64,000 nucleotides of DNA from Diaporthe sp. PMI_573. Its lineage: Eukaryota; Ascomycota; Sordariomycetes; Diaporthales; Diaporthaceae. The stretch covers positions 1,426,001-1,490,000 of the forward strand of contig JAJTUP010000008.1 in NCBI GenBank assembly GCA_021399435.1, read 5' to 3'. Positions 46,983 through 57,932 of this stretch are shown piece by piece (position 1 is the stretch's first letter; each line of letters begins with the position of its first letter). The position numbers and the translations under genes were made by a program. Under the pieces are notes generated by a model. The model did not search any database and was not told the DNA's origin. It saw only the letters and a list, made by a program, of their open reading frames with translations.

Positions 46983-49900
46983 CGAGTTGGCATAGACCGA
47001 GAACGTTGACGACCGGGACGCGGCGGACGTGGGTTGAGAAGCATCTATGCAGGATCCAGAATACTGTATATATCGACGAGTCCAATTGTGACTGGCAATC
47101 TGCGCGGGTGCCGCTATGTGACGGTCTCACCCGGAGGTCCCTCCTGCGAGCGCGAATCGGATCAGGGGCCCGCCCAACAAACTCGGGTCTGCGAAGAAGT
47201 TGCTGAAACCAGACACCCTGGCGAGCCTCTACCGGTTAGTTGGTTGCTGAGGCTCGGCACGTCGCTGGGCCAGAATTAACCGCTGAACCCTGGAAATCTG
47301 GAATGTAGCGCGGAACTCGATCGAAAGCTTAATTCAACTCGTTACAGTGGTCCAAAGTCAAAGGGATTTGGCAGGTCAGGAAACCACGAGACATTGGTAG
47401 GCCGACTGACGTGTTGGAAGGCATACCATCGCATGAAACGGCTTTGTGGCATGAAAGACCTGGCGAGGGCTGGAGCTAGGCGTCCTGATCGCCGCTGACG
47501 ACTTCCGGCTAGTATATGCGAAGTCGTGTTATATGTATGCAGGCGATGCCGCCCAATGGCAGCACATGCACGGAGGCGGAATGTCTGATACTTTCTCGCC
47601 CTCAAATGCAATGCATCAAGAGACGGGGTGCGCGAGGCGAAAATAGGCGTCAAGAGACTTTCACCGGCGTCCGCGCCGAGCACGGCACTTGATATATAGG
47701 TCCCGTTTGTGGTGTGGGCAGGGCAAGGCGTTCTGTATCATCCGAGCTGTTGAACTCGTCCGATGTTCCCGCCGGCCTGCTAGGCCAGGGGCTTTGCGTT
47801 GGCCCTCAACCCCAAATGGGCCGGACCAGGTCCTGGGCGCAAAGTTTCCGAGGGACGGTTCGGCGACTTGGCTTAGCCAGACTCGAGGGTGACGGCCAAT
47901 GACCGCACGGCTCGAGCCATGCTCAGACATGTGTTGAGCGCGCACAGATGCTAACTCGCTTCAGATCTCCCGTATGCACTTGTTCGGGGGTCGTCTGAGG
48001 CACACCTTTTCATATGATACACGATCTAGTGTAGTCTTCCGCCCGTTCTGTGCACTTCCCATACAAAGCCTAGCGTAATGCACGCTTCGGCGCCGAGGTG
48101 GTGGGTGGAGGGGCACAGCAATAGGGAGGACTGGACAAGAGCCAAGACGACTGTGCCTGATGTGCTCACAACGGCCGGACGCCACACAGTTAGCCTTGCA
48201 CGTTACCACCCTACTAAATTGGTGCTTCGGCAACTAGCCGCGAATTGCCCGCCAGATCTTCTAGGTGAAGCGGTATGATCTGCCTGGTCGCCACACGTCC
48301 AATCCATGGTCTGTGTAGCTCTATCTATGCTAACCGGGCCCAGGACCCCATCGATCGCGATGCAGGATCATAACATTCAAAGCTATAGGGATCCGATACC
48401 AGCTTCAGAAGTCTCCGGGTCCACGACATTCGGTAAAGACCTTACAATGTCATGGCTTGGCTAGTCAAGGTAATACCCTCTGCGTCATCACTCGCCAACT
48501 ATACTGAGCATTTTAAAGAGATGACTTTCAAGAACAGAGCAGATACAGACATAGCTCCTTGAAGTATGTACGCAATAAACCTAATAGCTGTTGACGGCCT
48601 TCCTTATGAGCTTAGAGTTTCGGTCTCGAACTGAGATCCGATGTCTAGCTTGGACCAGAATCCGGACATTGCGTAGATATATCCTGGCCTTGAGTTCACA
48701 TAGTAGCTATTTAAATGAGTGTACCACATTACTGGTCAGCTCTGCCTTCAGTCGTGCCTGGAAAGGCAGTTGGTTCCTCGGAGTTGTGAAGAGAGCATAT
48801 CCTGAATCAATAAGTCTATCAACATTCACGTCTCAATGATCTCGTTCAGAATAAGTTTGATACACCATCATTGAAGTCATTGGGACAGTCAAAGATCTCT
48901 ATAAAATGCAGGTTGCCACATGTCCTCGTCATAGCCTGCAGGACACTTTCCAGTGTAACTACTGCTGCTGATGTCTTCGGATCTGGGCCCCGTTGGCTTA
49001 ATGTATCATCTTCCCACGATTGACCCAAGTGGTCTAGCCCTTTCACATGACCTGAGTTGTACTGCACTTTCTAATTTTGTTTGGATGGAGAAATCTCATT
49101 GGGTCAAATTGTGATGTTGTGAGCACCCGTGTGATGTGTACGCGTCTGGTCCGGTGCAACACGGGCAATTATCGTGATGGAATGAGTGAGACGCATCAAG
49201 CTCTGCAACAAGACGAGCAGGGGCTTTTAATTAATTTTAGACCGAACGTCTCATTCAACTTTGAAGCCTCGTGAACCTTCTTTCAATTCATCATTCGTGC
49301 ACGTTGCGCCACTGACCTGAGATGGAGTTTGAGAATCTTCGGTCCAGGTGTTACACGCACACGACGTCGTTGGCAGCGATGAGGCATCAGATGAACGGCA
49401 ACCAATGCGGTCCATGTCCGAGTGAGTGAATTACCAACGTCGCTGTTCAGCCAAACCGTAACCCCCAGCGTTGTTTCCCCCACATACCTTCGGCACTTTG
49501 CATGAAACATGGAACAAGATTGACGGGAATCAGTGGGTCCGCCCCTACTATGGCTTGAGTGAGATGAGGGGCAGAAGGCAGATGCGGAGCATTTTGAGTT
49601 TACGTCTCGGTCGAGGACGCCGGAAAAAGAAACAACCATTAGATCTGGTTGTGATCGTTTTCGTTTCTCTTGGATCGCACAGGCCAAGGGGCTAGAGACT
49701 CGGGAATTGGGTCAAAACGGAACGACTGTTGCAAAGTCTCGGGCTGGTCAGCTTGCCCGGGAGGTCGCCTGCTGTCGCACGCCGATCCGCTAGGCCCAGC
49801 TTGCTCCGTACTCTGTCAGGCAAGTCAGCATACTGTGGTAGTCTCATTGGTGGACATTCCCCTGCCCAAATCGGCACTGAGCGACGGTAGCACGGTCGTC

Positions 49901-50297
49901 GCCTTCACCCTGAAAGTAGACAACAAGCTCCGAGAAACAACTGATGCCCCCACTTTGCGCAAGGTCAGACTCCGTCCAGGCAAGGAATCGGCAAACCGGC
50001 ATTGTCAGGCCAGTTCGTGACTGCAATGGCGGGAATAATCTACTGTAAACTGTCCTGACAAAGGATAGGGGAAAGCATGGGTCTGTAAAGGGAAGACTGT
50101 GGAGACCATGACGATGAGGGTTTGCATGTAACCTGCAGGACCGCACGTAGCTAGGTAATATTATAAAACCTGATGTCTTGGCTCTGGGAAGCCCGCGATA
50201 TCTTGCTTACTTTACCAAGCTCAAACACACTGATTCACAACATCTTATTCTCCCCCGTATTGACTTGCTGCTCACCAAAAGCATACTACGCAACAAG
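46983..50297. other. 3.3-kb gene-free region
   Basis: Divergent spacer between the CFEM receptor and the mannanase, probably holding both promoters. Open frames here are short or overlap and none resembles a protein family. Confidence 0.55.
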
Positions 50298-51848
50298 ATG
50301 AGGGGTCTGGTATCCTTCTTGCCATTGTTGGCTGCGGCCAGTGTTGGAGCTCTCCCTGCCTCAGGGGACACGTCTGGGACGGCTGCGGCATCGTTCGCCA
50401 AGCCGGATGGCTTGTTCTTCAACATTGACGGAGAGACGAAGTACTATGCTGGGACAAATTGCTACTGGTGTGGCTTTTTGACATCAGACGAGGATGTCGA
50501 TAAGATCTTCTCAGATATGGCTGCTGCCGACCTCAAGATTATACGAGTCTGGGGATTCAACGACGCCAATGAGATCCCAGGAGATGGGACTGTGTACTAC
50601 CAATACTTGTCAGCAAATGGTTCCGAGATAAACACGGGATCAACTGGTCTTGAGCGGCTAGACGCTGTTGTTTCCGCTGCCGAAACACACGGACTGAAGT
50701 TGATCATCAACTTCGTGAATAATTGGGTACGAAGCTTTTGGATACAATCCTCACCCCTCCAAGAACAATTATACCCTATCTTCAGACTATACAACAAAGA
50801 CATTTCGGGCTGCAGATTTCGAGACAAGCCATGACCACCTTGTGGCTCATTCCTCGCCGTATTGGCATGAAGATTCTGTTCTGGCTCTTTGACAACTGAC
50901 TCTGAATGCCGTAGGATGATTACGGGGGAATTTCAGCTTATGTCAAGGCCTTCGGCGGGTCGGCTACTACGTGGTTCACCGACGACGCTTCTCAGGCCCA
51001 GTACCAGAAGTACATCGATGCAGTTGTCAGTCGATACAAGGAGTCTACTGCTGTCTTTTCTTGGGAGCTGGCCAACGAGCCGAGATGTAGTGGATGCGAT
51101 GGGTATGTTGTTGACCTGGATTGGGGCCGTGAATCATATCGCTAACGGCTTCACAGCTCTATTATCTACAACTGGGCCAAGAGTACTTCAGAGTATATTA
51201 AGTCTCTGGACTCCAACCACATGGTTACTATCGGTGATGAGGGCTTTGGTCCTTTGACTGGAGGTGACGGCAGCTACCCGTTCACAACATCTGCTGGCGG
51301 TTATACGTAAGCATCACTCTTCAAGTTCTCCTGTCACGGACCCTCGTCTTTCATGTTTTGGAATGTTCTAGGATGCAACACTCCAGGATCCTTAGCAGGA
51401 CTAACGCCATACTTAGATGGGCCGACAACATGAACATAACCACCCTGGACTTCGCTACCTTCCACCTGTATCCCGATAGCTGTAAGTTCTCTGAATCTAT
51501 CGCGTGGATCTGTCTGTGCACCGCTAATGCTCCTATCTAGGGGGCCAGCCTTATGACTGGGGCAGCCTGTGGGTGTCAACCCACGGTGAGGCCTGCGCAG
51601 CTGCTGGGAAGCCATGCCTAATGGAGGAATATGGAGGTGAAAACAACTGCACCATCGAAAACCCCTGGCAAAAGACTGCTCTCAACACCTCCGGTATCGC
51701 CGCCGATCTGTTCTGGCAGTACGGCGACACTCTCCCCAGTACTGGCAGCCAGACTTCACAGGACGGAAACACTGTGTTCTACAAGGAGGGCAACTGGGAC
51801 TGCATGGTCACTGATCATGTCAATGCTATTAACGCTCTCTATCCCTAG
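50298..51848 (+). CDS. Secreted GH5_7 endo-1,4-beta-mannanase, with one introner-type intron
   Basis: Five exons: 50298-50726, 50915-51102, 51157-51306, 51417-51481 and 51541-51848, giving 379 residues; introns of 188, 54, 110 and 59 nt in consistent phases. Signal peptide [18 protein letters not shown] leads to the mature enzyme. It hydrolyses beta-1,4-mannan in plant cell walls or storage polysaccharides. GH5 subfamily 7 signatures run in order: [50 protein letters not shown] (Glu-198, acid/base), [24 protein letters not shown], and [11 protein letters not shown] (catalytic nucleophile among Glu-306/307), then a WQYGDT strand. No carbohydrate-binding module or linker is seen. Intron 3 (51307-51416) is one of the introner-like elements. 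The neighbouring pectate lyase suggests a plant cell-wall degrading neighbourhood. Confidence 0.95.
51307..51416 (+). mobile_element. Introner-like element C (intron 3 of mannanase gene)
   Basis: 110-nt intron, donor GTAAGC, branch GACTAAC, acceptor TTAG, phase 2. It shares TCTTTCATGTTTTGGAATG and then TTCTAGGATGCAACACT with element B, and the CTTAGCAGGACTAACG end with element A. It has about six extra bases near the 5' end. It splits a Thr codon before WADNMN. Confidence 0.92.
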
Positions 51849-52578
51849 GTTTTCAAGGGGGGTTGGACGTTGATTGCACATGTGCAGGGTGTAGTGCGTC
51901 CTTGACGGGGCGGGTTTCATTGTACATATTCTAGCACTAATACCCACATAGCAGCCTCACGGAATGCTGGCCCGAGATGTCCAGATTGTATGTATAAGTC
52001 AGAATGAGGCAACGAACCGTGACTGGTACCACTTAAGCCATCCGGGGAGACTTCCCCCGCTTCAAATGTTCTCACCCAGAAACACCGATGGTAAGGCTCT
52101 GAACGTTAATCCGAAGCGCGTGATGTACGACTTGTAACGCAACCCACGTCATTTGGGATGTCAAACTGCAGGCTTCCTGCAGACTCACAACACCGAACAC
52201 GAGATAGTTCGGCGTTGGCGTCGTACCAAGCTTACTGCAGTGCCAAGATTGGACGTGTTGGCTCTCCACTTGCTGGGCTGTCACCTGGAGCGCGCATTGA
52301 TGCAACGAGGATTGGCTGGCTAGAGTCACACATTCTTGGGACTACTGCACCTGGAAGCCTCAATCTCACTGAGTTGCCAATTGGCGGCGCAACTCTAATG
52401 CAGAGATGACAGCCTACATTTCCAGAGCCTGATGTCGAAAGCCATTCCCCGCTGCTTGTGCCGCACTTAATAGGCAGTCGTTGTCGCGAAATGGCACGCC
52501 TTTCACCCGTCCCTTGTGTCTTGTCCTTTGATAAGTCTGTTCCTTCGTACACGCTTACTTGTCCCGCTGAAAAAGAAA
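51849..52578. other. Intergenic region (730 bases)
   Basis: Spacer between two plus-strand genes; holds the mannanase 3' end and the promoter of the next gene. Nothing else seen. Confidence 0.6.
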
Positions 52579-55167
52579 ATGGAAGATATGCGTGCAGGGT
52601 CCTCAATCCAAGCCACTGTGGCCTTGGGCCAAAAACTCGCGAGCCTCTTGCAGACGCTTATCGAGCTCAATCCTGACAGCCAAGGCGACCTGAAAGACGT
52701 ATATTACGACATCGAGGCCACATCTGGTACTCTCCGGCAGCTGCATGCGATGGGTCTTGCTGGAAAGATTGGGCTCGAACGAAACACAGAGCCGGCTGTT
52801 ACCTCCGCGTACCTGCACGAGATTGAAAACTTGGCTGTCAAGTGTGGCTTGATCTACAAGTCAATCATACTCGTAGCTCAGAAGGCTGGCAACAGAGAAC
52901 GCTCAAACAAAGACAATGATGAGAATTTGAGCCTTGAGAACTTGAGTAACGAGCTGCTCACTGGTTCAATTCCTGATCCAGGCTTGATCAAGTCAATAAA
53001 GCTGATCCGAATACCCGAGAAATACCATCAACGGGAGTGGCTCGAACCTCGGTTCGAACGCCTCCAGGAGCAGTTACAATGGATTAGGACGGGGCTGCTG
53101 ATCCACTTGCACATCTTTAAACTTGCGCAACTACAGAACGGGTATAGTCCTAGGCATATCGCTCTCATGTGCATCTCACTAATTGATTACACATGCAGGT
53201 CGGCCGAGCGCAACGCAGGCGCCTTCGAGAATGAGCTCATCTACAGAAGTTCGATCCAGCTACTCCGGCGAAGGCAAGTGAAGTTCACCAAGAAGCAGGC
53301 CAAGAAGCAGGAAAAAGCACAACGACGATATGAGCTACAGAGAAAGGTGGACAAGTCCGAGACCGCATCAATCAAGAGCGTCGAAAGCTCTGTAAGTTCT
53401 TCAGCCACTGCCAGCACCGTTGTCGACAATGAGACTTCAACCAATGGAGGAACAACGGTGGTCAAGGGTGTCGTCCAGGTCGTCGATTCAAGTGAGTGAG
53501 CCGCTGCATTTATTCGAGGAGCGCGGCAGCTGACCGCCCCCAGCAACAGACAAAGATGGGGCTGTGCCGGCGAACAAAGTTGACCAGATAAGCGCAACTG
53601 ATACGAAGCAAGGCGATGCCAAGCAGCTCAATACTTCCACGGTGACTGCCCTGGAAGCTCACAATGAGAAGAGCAAAGCACCGCGATCTTTTACATGGGA
53701 TGGCCGCTTGAGCTCCGATCTCCCAAGCTGCCTCTTTGATTGGAAGCAACGGATATTCGGGACCGACGACAAGTTCAAGACCGATTGGCCAAGCAACAGT
53801 CTCGAAGCCTGGATATATCTCGACTTCCATCATGGAAAACCTCACTCCAAGGTGCCATTCGGTCATAAGCGACTCCAGTATGGTCTGAACAAGGTCATCA
53901 AGGACAGACAGAACGGGAAGTCGACCTGGAATCGCTACCTCGAGCTGAGCAAATTCAGACGCATGGCGTTGGATGAAATCGTCGATGAAGCGAATCAACA
54001 GCAAAGCCGTGAAAGGGTCTGCGTTGCGTTCCAGGATTACGACAAGGAGCAGGGAAATTCTTTCATGCTGGTGTTCTTGTCAATCCGCAAAGAGCCGAAG
54101 CCGATTTCTTTCCAAGATGCCACCGGACGTCACTACACCCTTCCATTCGAGACTTGTCGGAAATGGGATGTGAGTATTCTTTTACCACTGGGTACCCCCT
54201 GGTAAATTTAAAAGCAGCTGTGCCTTTACTGATATTAACTGTCTAGGCTATGAAGCAAACCGTTATCCAGGCTTTCAACCATGTGGAGGTCATCGGGCCT
54301 CATGTTATCGAAGGTCATTTCGATCTCCGTAAGTAGTATCAGTCTCTGCCCATTTCTTGTTGTAGTGTCATCCGCCCAAACGGTCTCTTCAGCCGAGAAC
54401 GCCATAGACCAGAACCCCTCAGAAGGCATAGGTGGACTCCGCGGGTGGAAGGCCTTCAAGAACGAGAACGTATGTCACTGACACCACCAAGAAAATTCCA
54501 ATGGCGACGTCATTCTACCTCACCTTTGGAACACCACAATCAAGCCTGGTGCTACCATCACCATGTCAGTATCATTCTTCTGCTCTTACGGATCCCTATC
54601 TTTCATGTTTTGAAATGTTCCAGAATGCATCATTTCAGGATCCGTAGCAGGTGACTAACACATACTAGGAGCATGTGGCCTCCGAACATTCCCTTGCGTG
54701 GCTTTTACGGCCCGCCGCCATTCGCTCCGAGTCCACACGCGGGGAACGAAGCCATGCGGCTGGCTAGAATGCGTCATTTTGCGCAGATGCGGATGAACGC
54801 GATGAGACATCAGGGACCCCCAGGGCCGCCGGTCTTTCCACCGCCCCCAGGCGGTATGCGGACGGGGACTCGGATGCCGCCGCCACCGCCTGGTCCCCGG
54901 CCGCGTGCGGTGGACATAGTCAGCGTGCGATCAGAGCCTGGGTATGACATCAGCGAGAAAGAGGACGAGCAGCTGATGTTTGTTGACTTTGTGGAAGAGC
55001 TTGAGAAGACCAAGACTGTAACCGTCGCTGACCTTCTCGGGAAGTTCACGACCATGAAGGATGTCACGTACGAAGACAGCCTTGGTGACTTCCTGAACGC
55101 GGACTCTGATTATGATTCTGATGGTTCTACGAGCACCACTTCCTCGTCTGAGCTTATCGATGACTGA
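52579..55167 (+). CDS. Ubiquitin-like-domain (ULD_2-type) protein with helical N-terminus and proline-rich tail; one introner-type intron
   Basis: Proposed five exons: 52579-53491, 53544-54169, 54247-54328, 54492-54564 and 54669-55167, giving 730 residues with consistent phases (1, 0, 1, 2). Residues 1 to about 220 are helical (ALGQKLASLLQTLIELNPDS and on), resembling the N-terminal helical domain that precedes many fungal NACHT/ankyrin proteins. A Lys/Gln-rich coiled segment (KKQAKKQEKAQRRYELQRK) follows. From about residue 495 comes a fungal ubiquitin-like fold: PISFQDATGRHYTLPFETC, AFNHVEVIGPHVIEGHFDL, then NGDVILPHLWNTTIKPGATI. The tail is Pro/Gly-rich (PPGPPVFPPPPGG) and ends in an acidic region. 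Intron 4 (54565-54668) is an introner-like element. The intron 54329-54491 is the least certain: it relies on donor GTAAGT and acceptor CAAG, which join FDLQ to NSNGDVI. The ATG at 52579 follows many upstream non-coding codons. Function unknown; possibly signalling or stress-related. Confidence 0.82.
54565..54668 (+). mobile_element. Introner-like element D (intron 4 of ubiquitin-like-domain gene)
   Basis: 104-nt intron, donor GTCAGT, branch TGACTAAC, acceptor CTAG, phase 2. By hand alignment it matches element A at about 86% of positions up to the branch region. TACGGATCC (54587-54595) and GGATCCGTA (54638-54646) are perfect reverse complements, and TGAAATG / CATTTCA can pair inside them, so the intron RNA can form a long hairpin. 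Confidence 0.93.
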
Positions 55168-55619
55168 TGACGGAGTCGTAAGGCACGTGGTGTGGTCGGC
55201 GCAGTATGTAGCGCTGGGCTTCTGTTTCTTTTGTTAGCAATAGTCATGGCGATGCTACTTTGGTTCCATTTATCTCGTTGCGCAAAGGCTTCCTTGCGGC
55301 TTTGCCATCCTCGGGAAACATCCCAGGTCGACACCTCAAGGATAGCCCACGCTTTAGTACTGATTCAACGCTTCAATACAACATTGACGTTACAAAGGGT
55401 ATTCATCACGTTATCCGACAAGAGTCACAAGCTTTTATATATCCAGATCAGATTGTTAATATTTACCATGAAAGTGCTGCCCTGTGAGACTTAGATCCAA
55501 CCTGTTGATCCCAAAAGCAAAAGTTGATAGAGCAGAGTAGGCCGTGTTGAGAACAGTCTGGGCATTAGACAAGTGTGACTGTGTTCTTGGCGCAACCTTT
55601 TCTCGTTGACATATATCAA
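55168..55619. other. Convergent intergenic spacer
   Basis: 452 bases between the stops of the ubiquitin-like-domain gene and the pectate lyase gene. Contains an AT-rich stretch near 55440; nothing else seen. Confidence 0.6.
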
Positions 55620-56904
55620 TTAACCCACGATTCCAGTTCCAGCGCTCGCCTTGACAATTGAGCAGACGGAGTCCGCAGAATCCAGCCTAGTTTCGTCGAT
55701 ATTAGCTCGCGGGTACATTACGATGATCACGAGGAATTCAATTGTACTTACGCGTAGCTGTAAGGCGGGGTCAGGCTTCCGACTTGAGTGATCGAGATAG
55801 TTGAGTTAACGAGAACGTTGTTCTTGTTGACGAGGTACCCGTCCTCGTCGCTGTCGACGTTTGTCACGAGAGCCTGAGGCACGTTGACAAAATAATTATT
55901 CTCAGCCAGAACCTGAGCACCCATGCGGGAGTTGATACCCGAGGTCGGGTTGTTCTCGTAGCATGAGCTGTAGATGTGGCCTGTTCCGAACCGGATTGAA
56001 GGAAGGCGGGAGTTGACATTGGTGAAGTGGTTGTGGTGGTAGGTGATGTGGAGCTTCCCCTTGTCCTCGCCGGAGTTGCTGTCAGAGTGGCCAACTAGAC
56101 TGCCCTGTTTCATCGTCAGTTGCTAATCCCGCAAACGTGACGAAGGCCACTTACCTTCCAGTGGTCGCTATAAATTACGTTAGTCATGGTTCGAGTCCTG
56201 GAGTAATGCGTTTTGGAACATTCCAAAACGTGAAAGACGGGGATCTGTAGAAGGAGAGGGGATCGGGCTTACTGGAACTTATTCCATGATACAGTGACCT
56301 TGTCAGAGCCCTATCATTCTGTCAGCTTGATCCAGCATGGTTCAAATAGAGCAAATGAGTTACATGAGTGATATCCAGCAACCCGTCATAGGCGTCCTTG
56401 TCTCCAGTGATACCGTTGGACGAGAAGTCGTTGTGGTCAATCCAGACATTGGTAGAGTATTGAAGCTCTACCAAGTCCTTCTTGCTTGGGGCGTTGTGCA
56501 GGTACAGGTTCCTGAGGATCACATTGTCCGCCCTCTTGACCCGAATTCCTGAATTAGTGAAGCCTATAAGACTTTCATCAGCATCCTGTCTCTCTCAAGT
56601 CGACGTTGAATTGCACGCGCTCGGAAAGTCACTAACCAGACTTGGCCCCGACACCAATAACTGAGGTGCCAGACACCAGGTCGACAACACCACAATTATC
56701 CAAGACACCAGAGACCTTGATGACACCACCGGCTTTAGCAGCTGTAGTGAAAGCAGAGCAAGATGTTACTGTCGTTCCGCTCCCGCTTCCACCACCGGTT
56801 GCGCTAGCACCATAGCCGACGAGGGCATCGACGGGAGCAGCTCGGGGGACGTTCGGCGCGCCGAGGGCAGCCGGGGCAAGGGCAAGAAGAGTGGCAGCGC
56901 GCAT
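55620..56904 (-). CDS. Secreted PL1 pectate lyase, six exons including a 13-nt exon
   Basis: Six exons: 56904-56637, 56563-56364, 56310-56273, 56167-56155, 56104-55752 and 55686-55620, giving 312 residues; introns of 73, 53, 105, 50 and 65 nt in consistent phases. Signal peptide MRAATLLALAPAALGAP begins the protein. It cleaves pectate by beta-elimination. PL1 signatures run in order: GIRVKRADNVILRNLYLH, DLVELQYSTNVWIDHNDF, DAYDGLLDITHGSDKVTVSW, then KFHDHWKGSLVGHSDSN, HITYHHNHFTNVNSRLPSIR (the RxPxxR motif with the catalytic Arg near 211) and IYSSCYENN. The C-terminus is PPYSYALDSADSVCSIVKAS. KFHDHWKG is encoded across three exons, the middle one only 13 nt. Intron 3 (56272-56168) is an introner-like element. 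Probably a plant cell-wall degrading enzyme, as is the mannanase 5 kb away. Confidence 0.95.
56168..56272 (-). mobile_element. Introner-like element E (intron 3 of pectate lyase gene)
   Basis: 105-nt intron, donor GTAAGC, branch TGACTAAC, acceptor TATAG, phase 2. It shares CTCCTTCTAC, GATCCCCGTCTTTCA and GTTTTGGAATGTTCCA with element A but is the most diverged copy in the region just before the branch site. It separates a 38-nt exon from a 13-nt exon. Confidence 0.9.
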
Positions 56905-57932
56905 GGTGACTTGTTTTCAGAGTGTCAAAGACTTTTGGTTCAAGTATCTTCTGGGTTTGGATTGTGTGTTCTACTCATGGTAAAGACAGCGGCATTGTCG
57001 GCCTCTTTATAATCTTATAACAGCTCGACATATACCTGTTCGTCCAAGAATGGCCGCAGACACGGTTGCTGACTCTCGACTCGTCTTTTTCCGAATCACC
57101 CCTTAGCAGACTTGCCGTTGTTCTGTCGATGGAGTTGCTACAGTCCAAATGCTTGAATTCCCCACGAATCACGCTCAATCCCTGGATAATTACCCACACC
57201 CGGCCAGGGTGTGCTTGGCTGAACAACGCGGAAAAGTAAGACGTGGCCGACTGACTGGTATACAAAACTTGAGGTCCCCGTGGTCAATATTTTGACGGGA
57301 AGCTGTGCCGTGTGCCAAGAATGAAACTCTGGGGTGCATGCGCTGATTTAAGGGGGCAAGGCTCAACTTTGTGGAGTGCAGCAAGATCCCAGCTAGAACA
57401 CAAACAACACAATGAAGCCACAGGTATTAGACTTGAAGATCTCGAGCCTCTCTTGGCGTTGTATGGGGGCGCCAAGATAATATATTCCAAGATCTGTTCC
57501 TCGTGAGCCTCAGGGGGTTCCATTGCGGACCGCCACGCACCTAGGACGGCTTTGGACTTCCTTGGTGGAAAATGCGAAGTTTGTTCAATTGCCGCCAATT
57601 GGGTCAGTTCCACCCGCGCAGCCTCGGCTGCAACTATCCGGACCAGGCGGCCAGCCAATCCGCATGCCTCTCACGGCTGTAGTTTGTCACGACGAGGCCG
57701 GGACTAACCCCTCTTGTCGCGGTAATGATGGCACCGTACTCGCGTGTTGTAAGCGGGGCATGTGGACATTGGTGTGGATTTCCTTTTGCGTTTGTTTCAT
57801 GCAATGGATGACGTGCCGCGCAGGAGAGCTCATGTGCATGTGCAGCGCATGTCAAATATCCTAAACAGGAATACGCGTTTTCGTGACAACAGTCGTTCTA
57901 CTGAGGTATCTGGCTGTCAAGATCAATAACTC
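56905..57932. other. Intergenic region
   Basis: About 1 kb upstream of the pectate lyase and downstream of the NRPS-like gene. Only short overlapping open frames; includes the pectate lyase promoter. Confidence 0.55.

Noticed and set aside
56175..56190. Exact GGTTCGAGTCC box-B consensus inside introner E
   Set aside because: Other copies lack it and there is no box A, so a link to RNA polymerase III is not supported.
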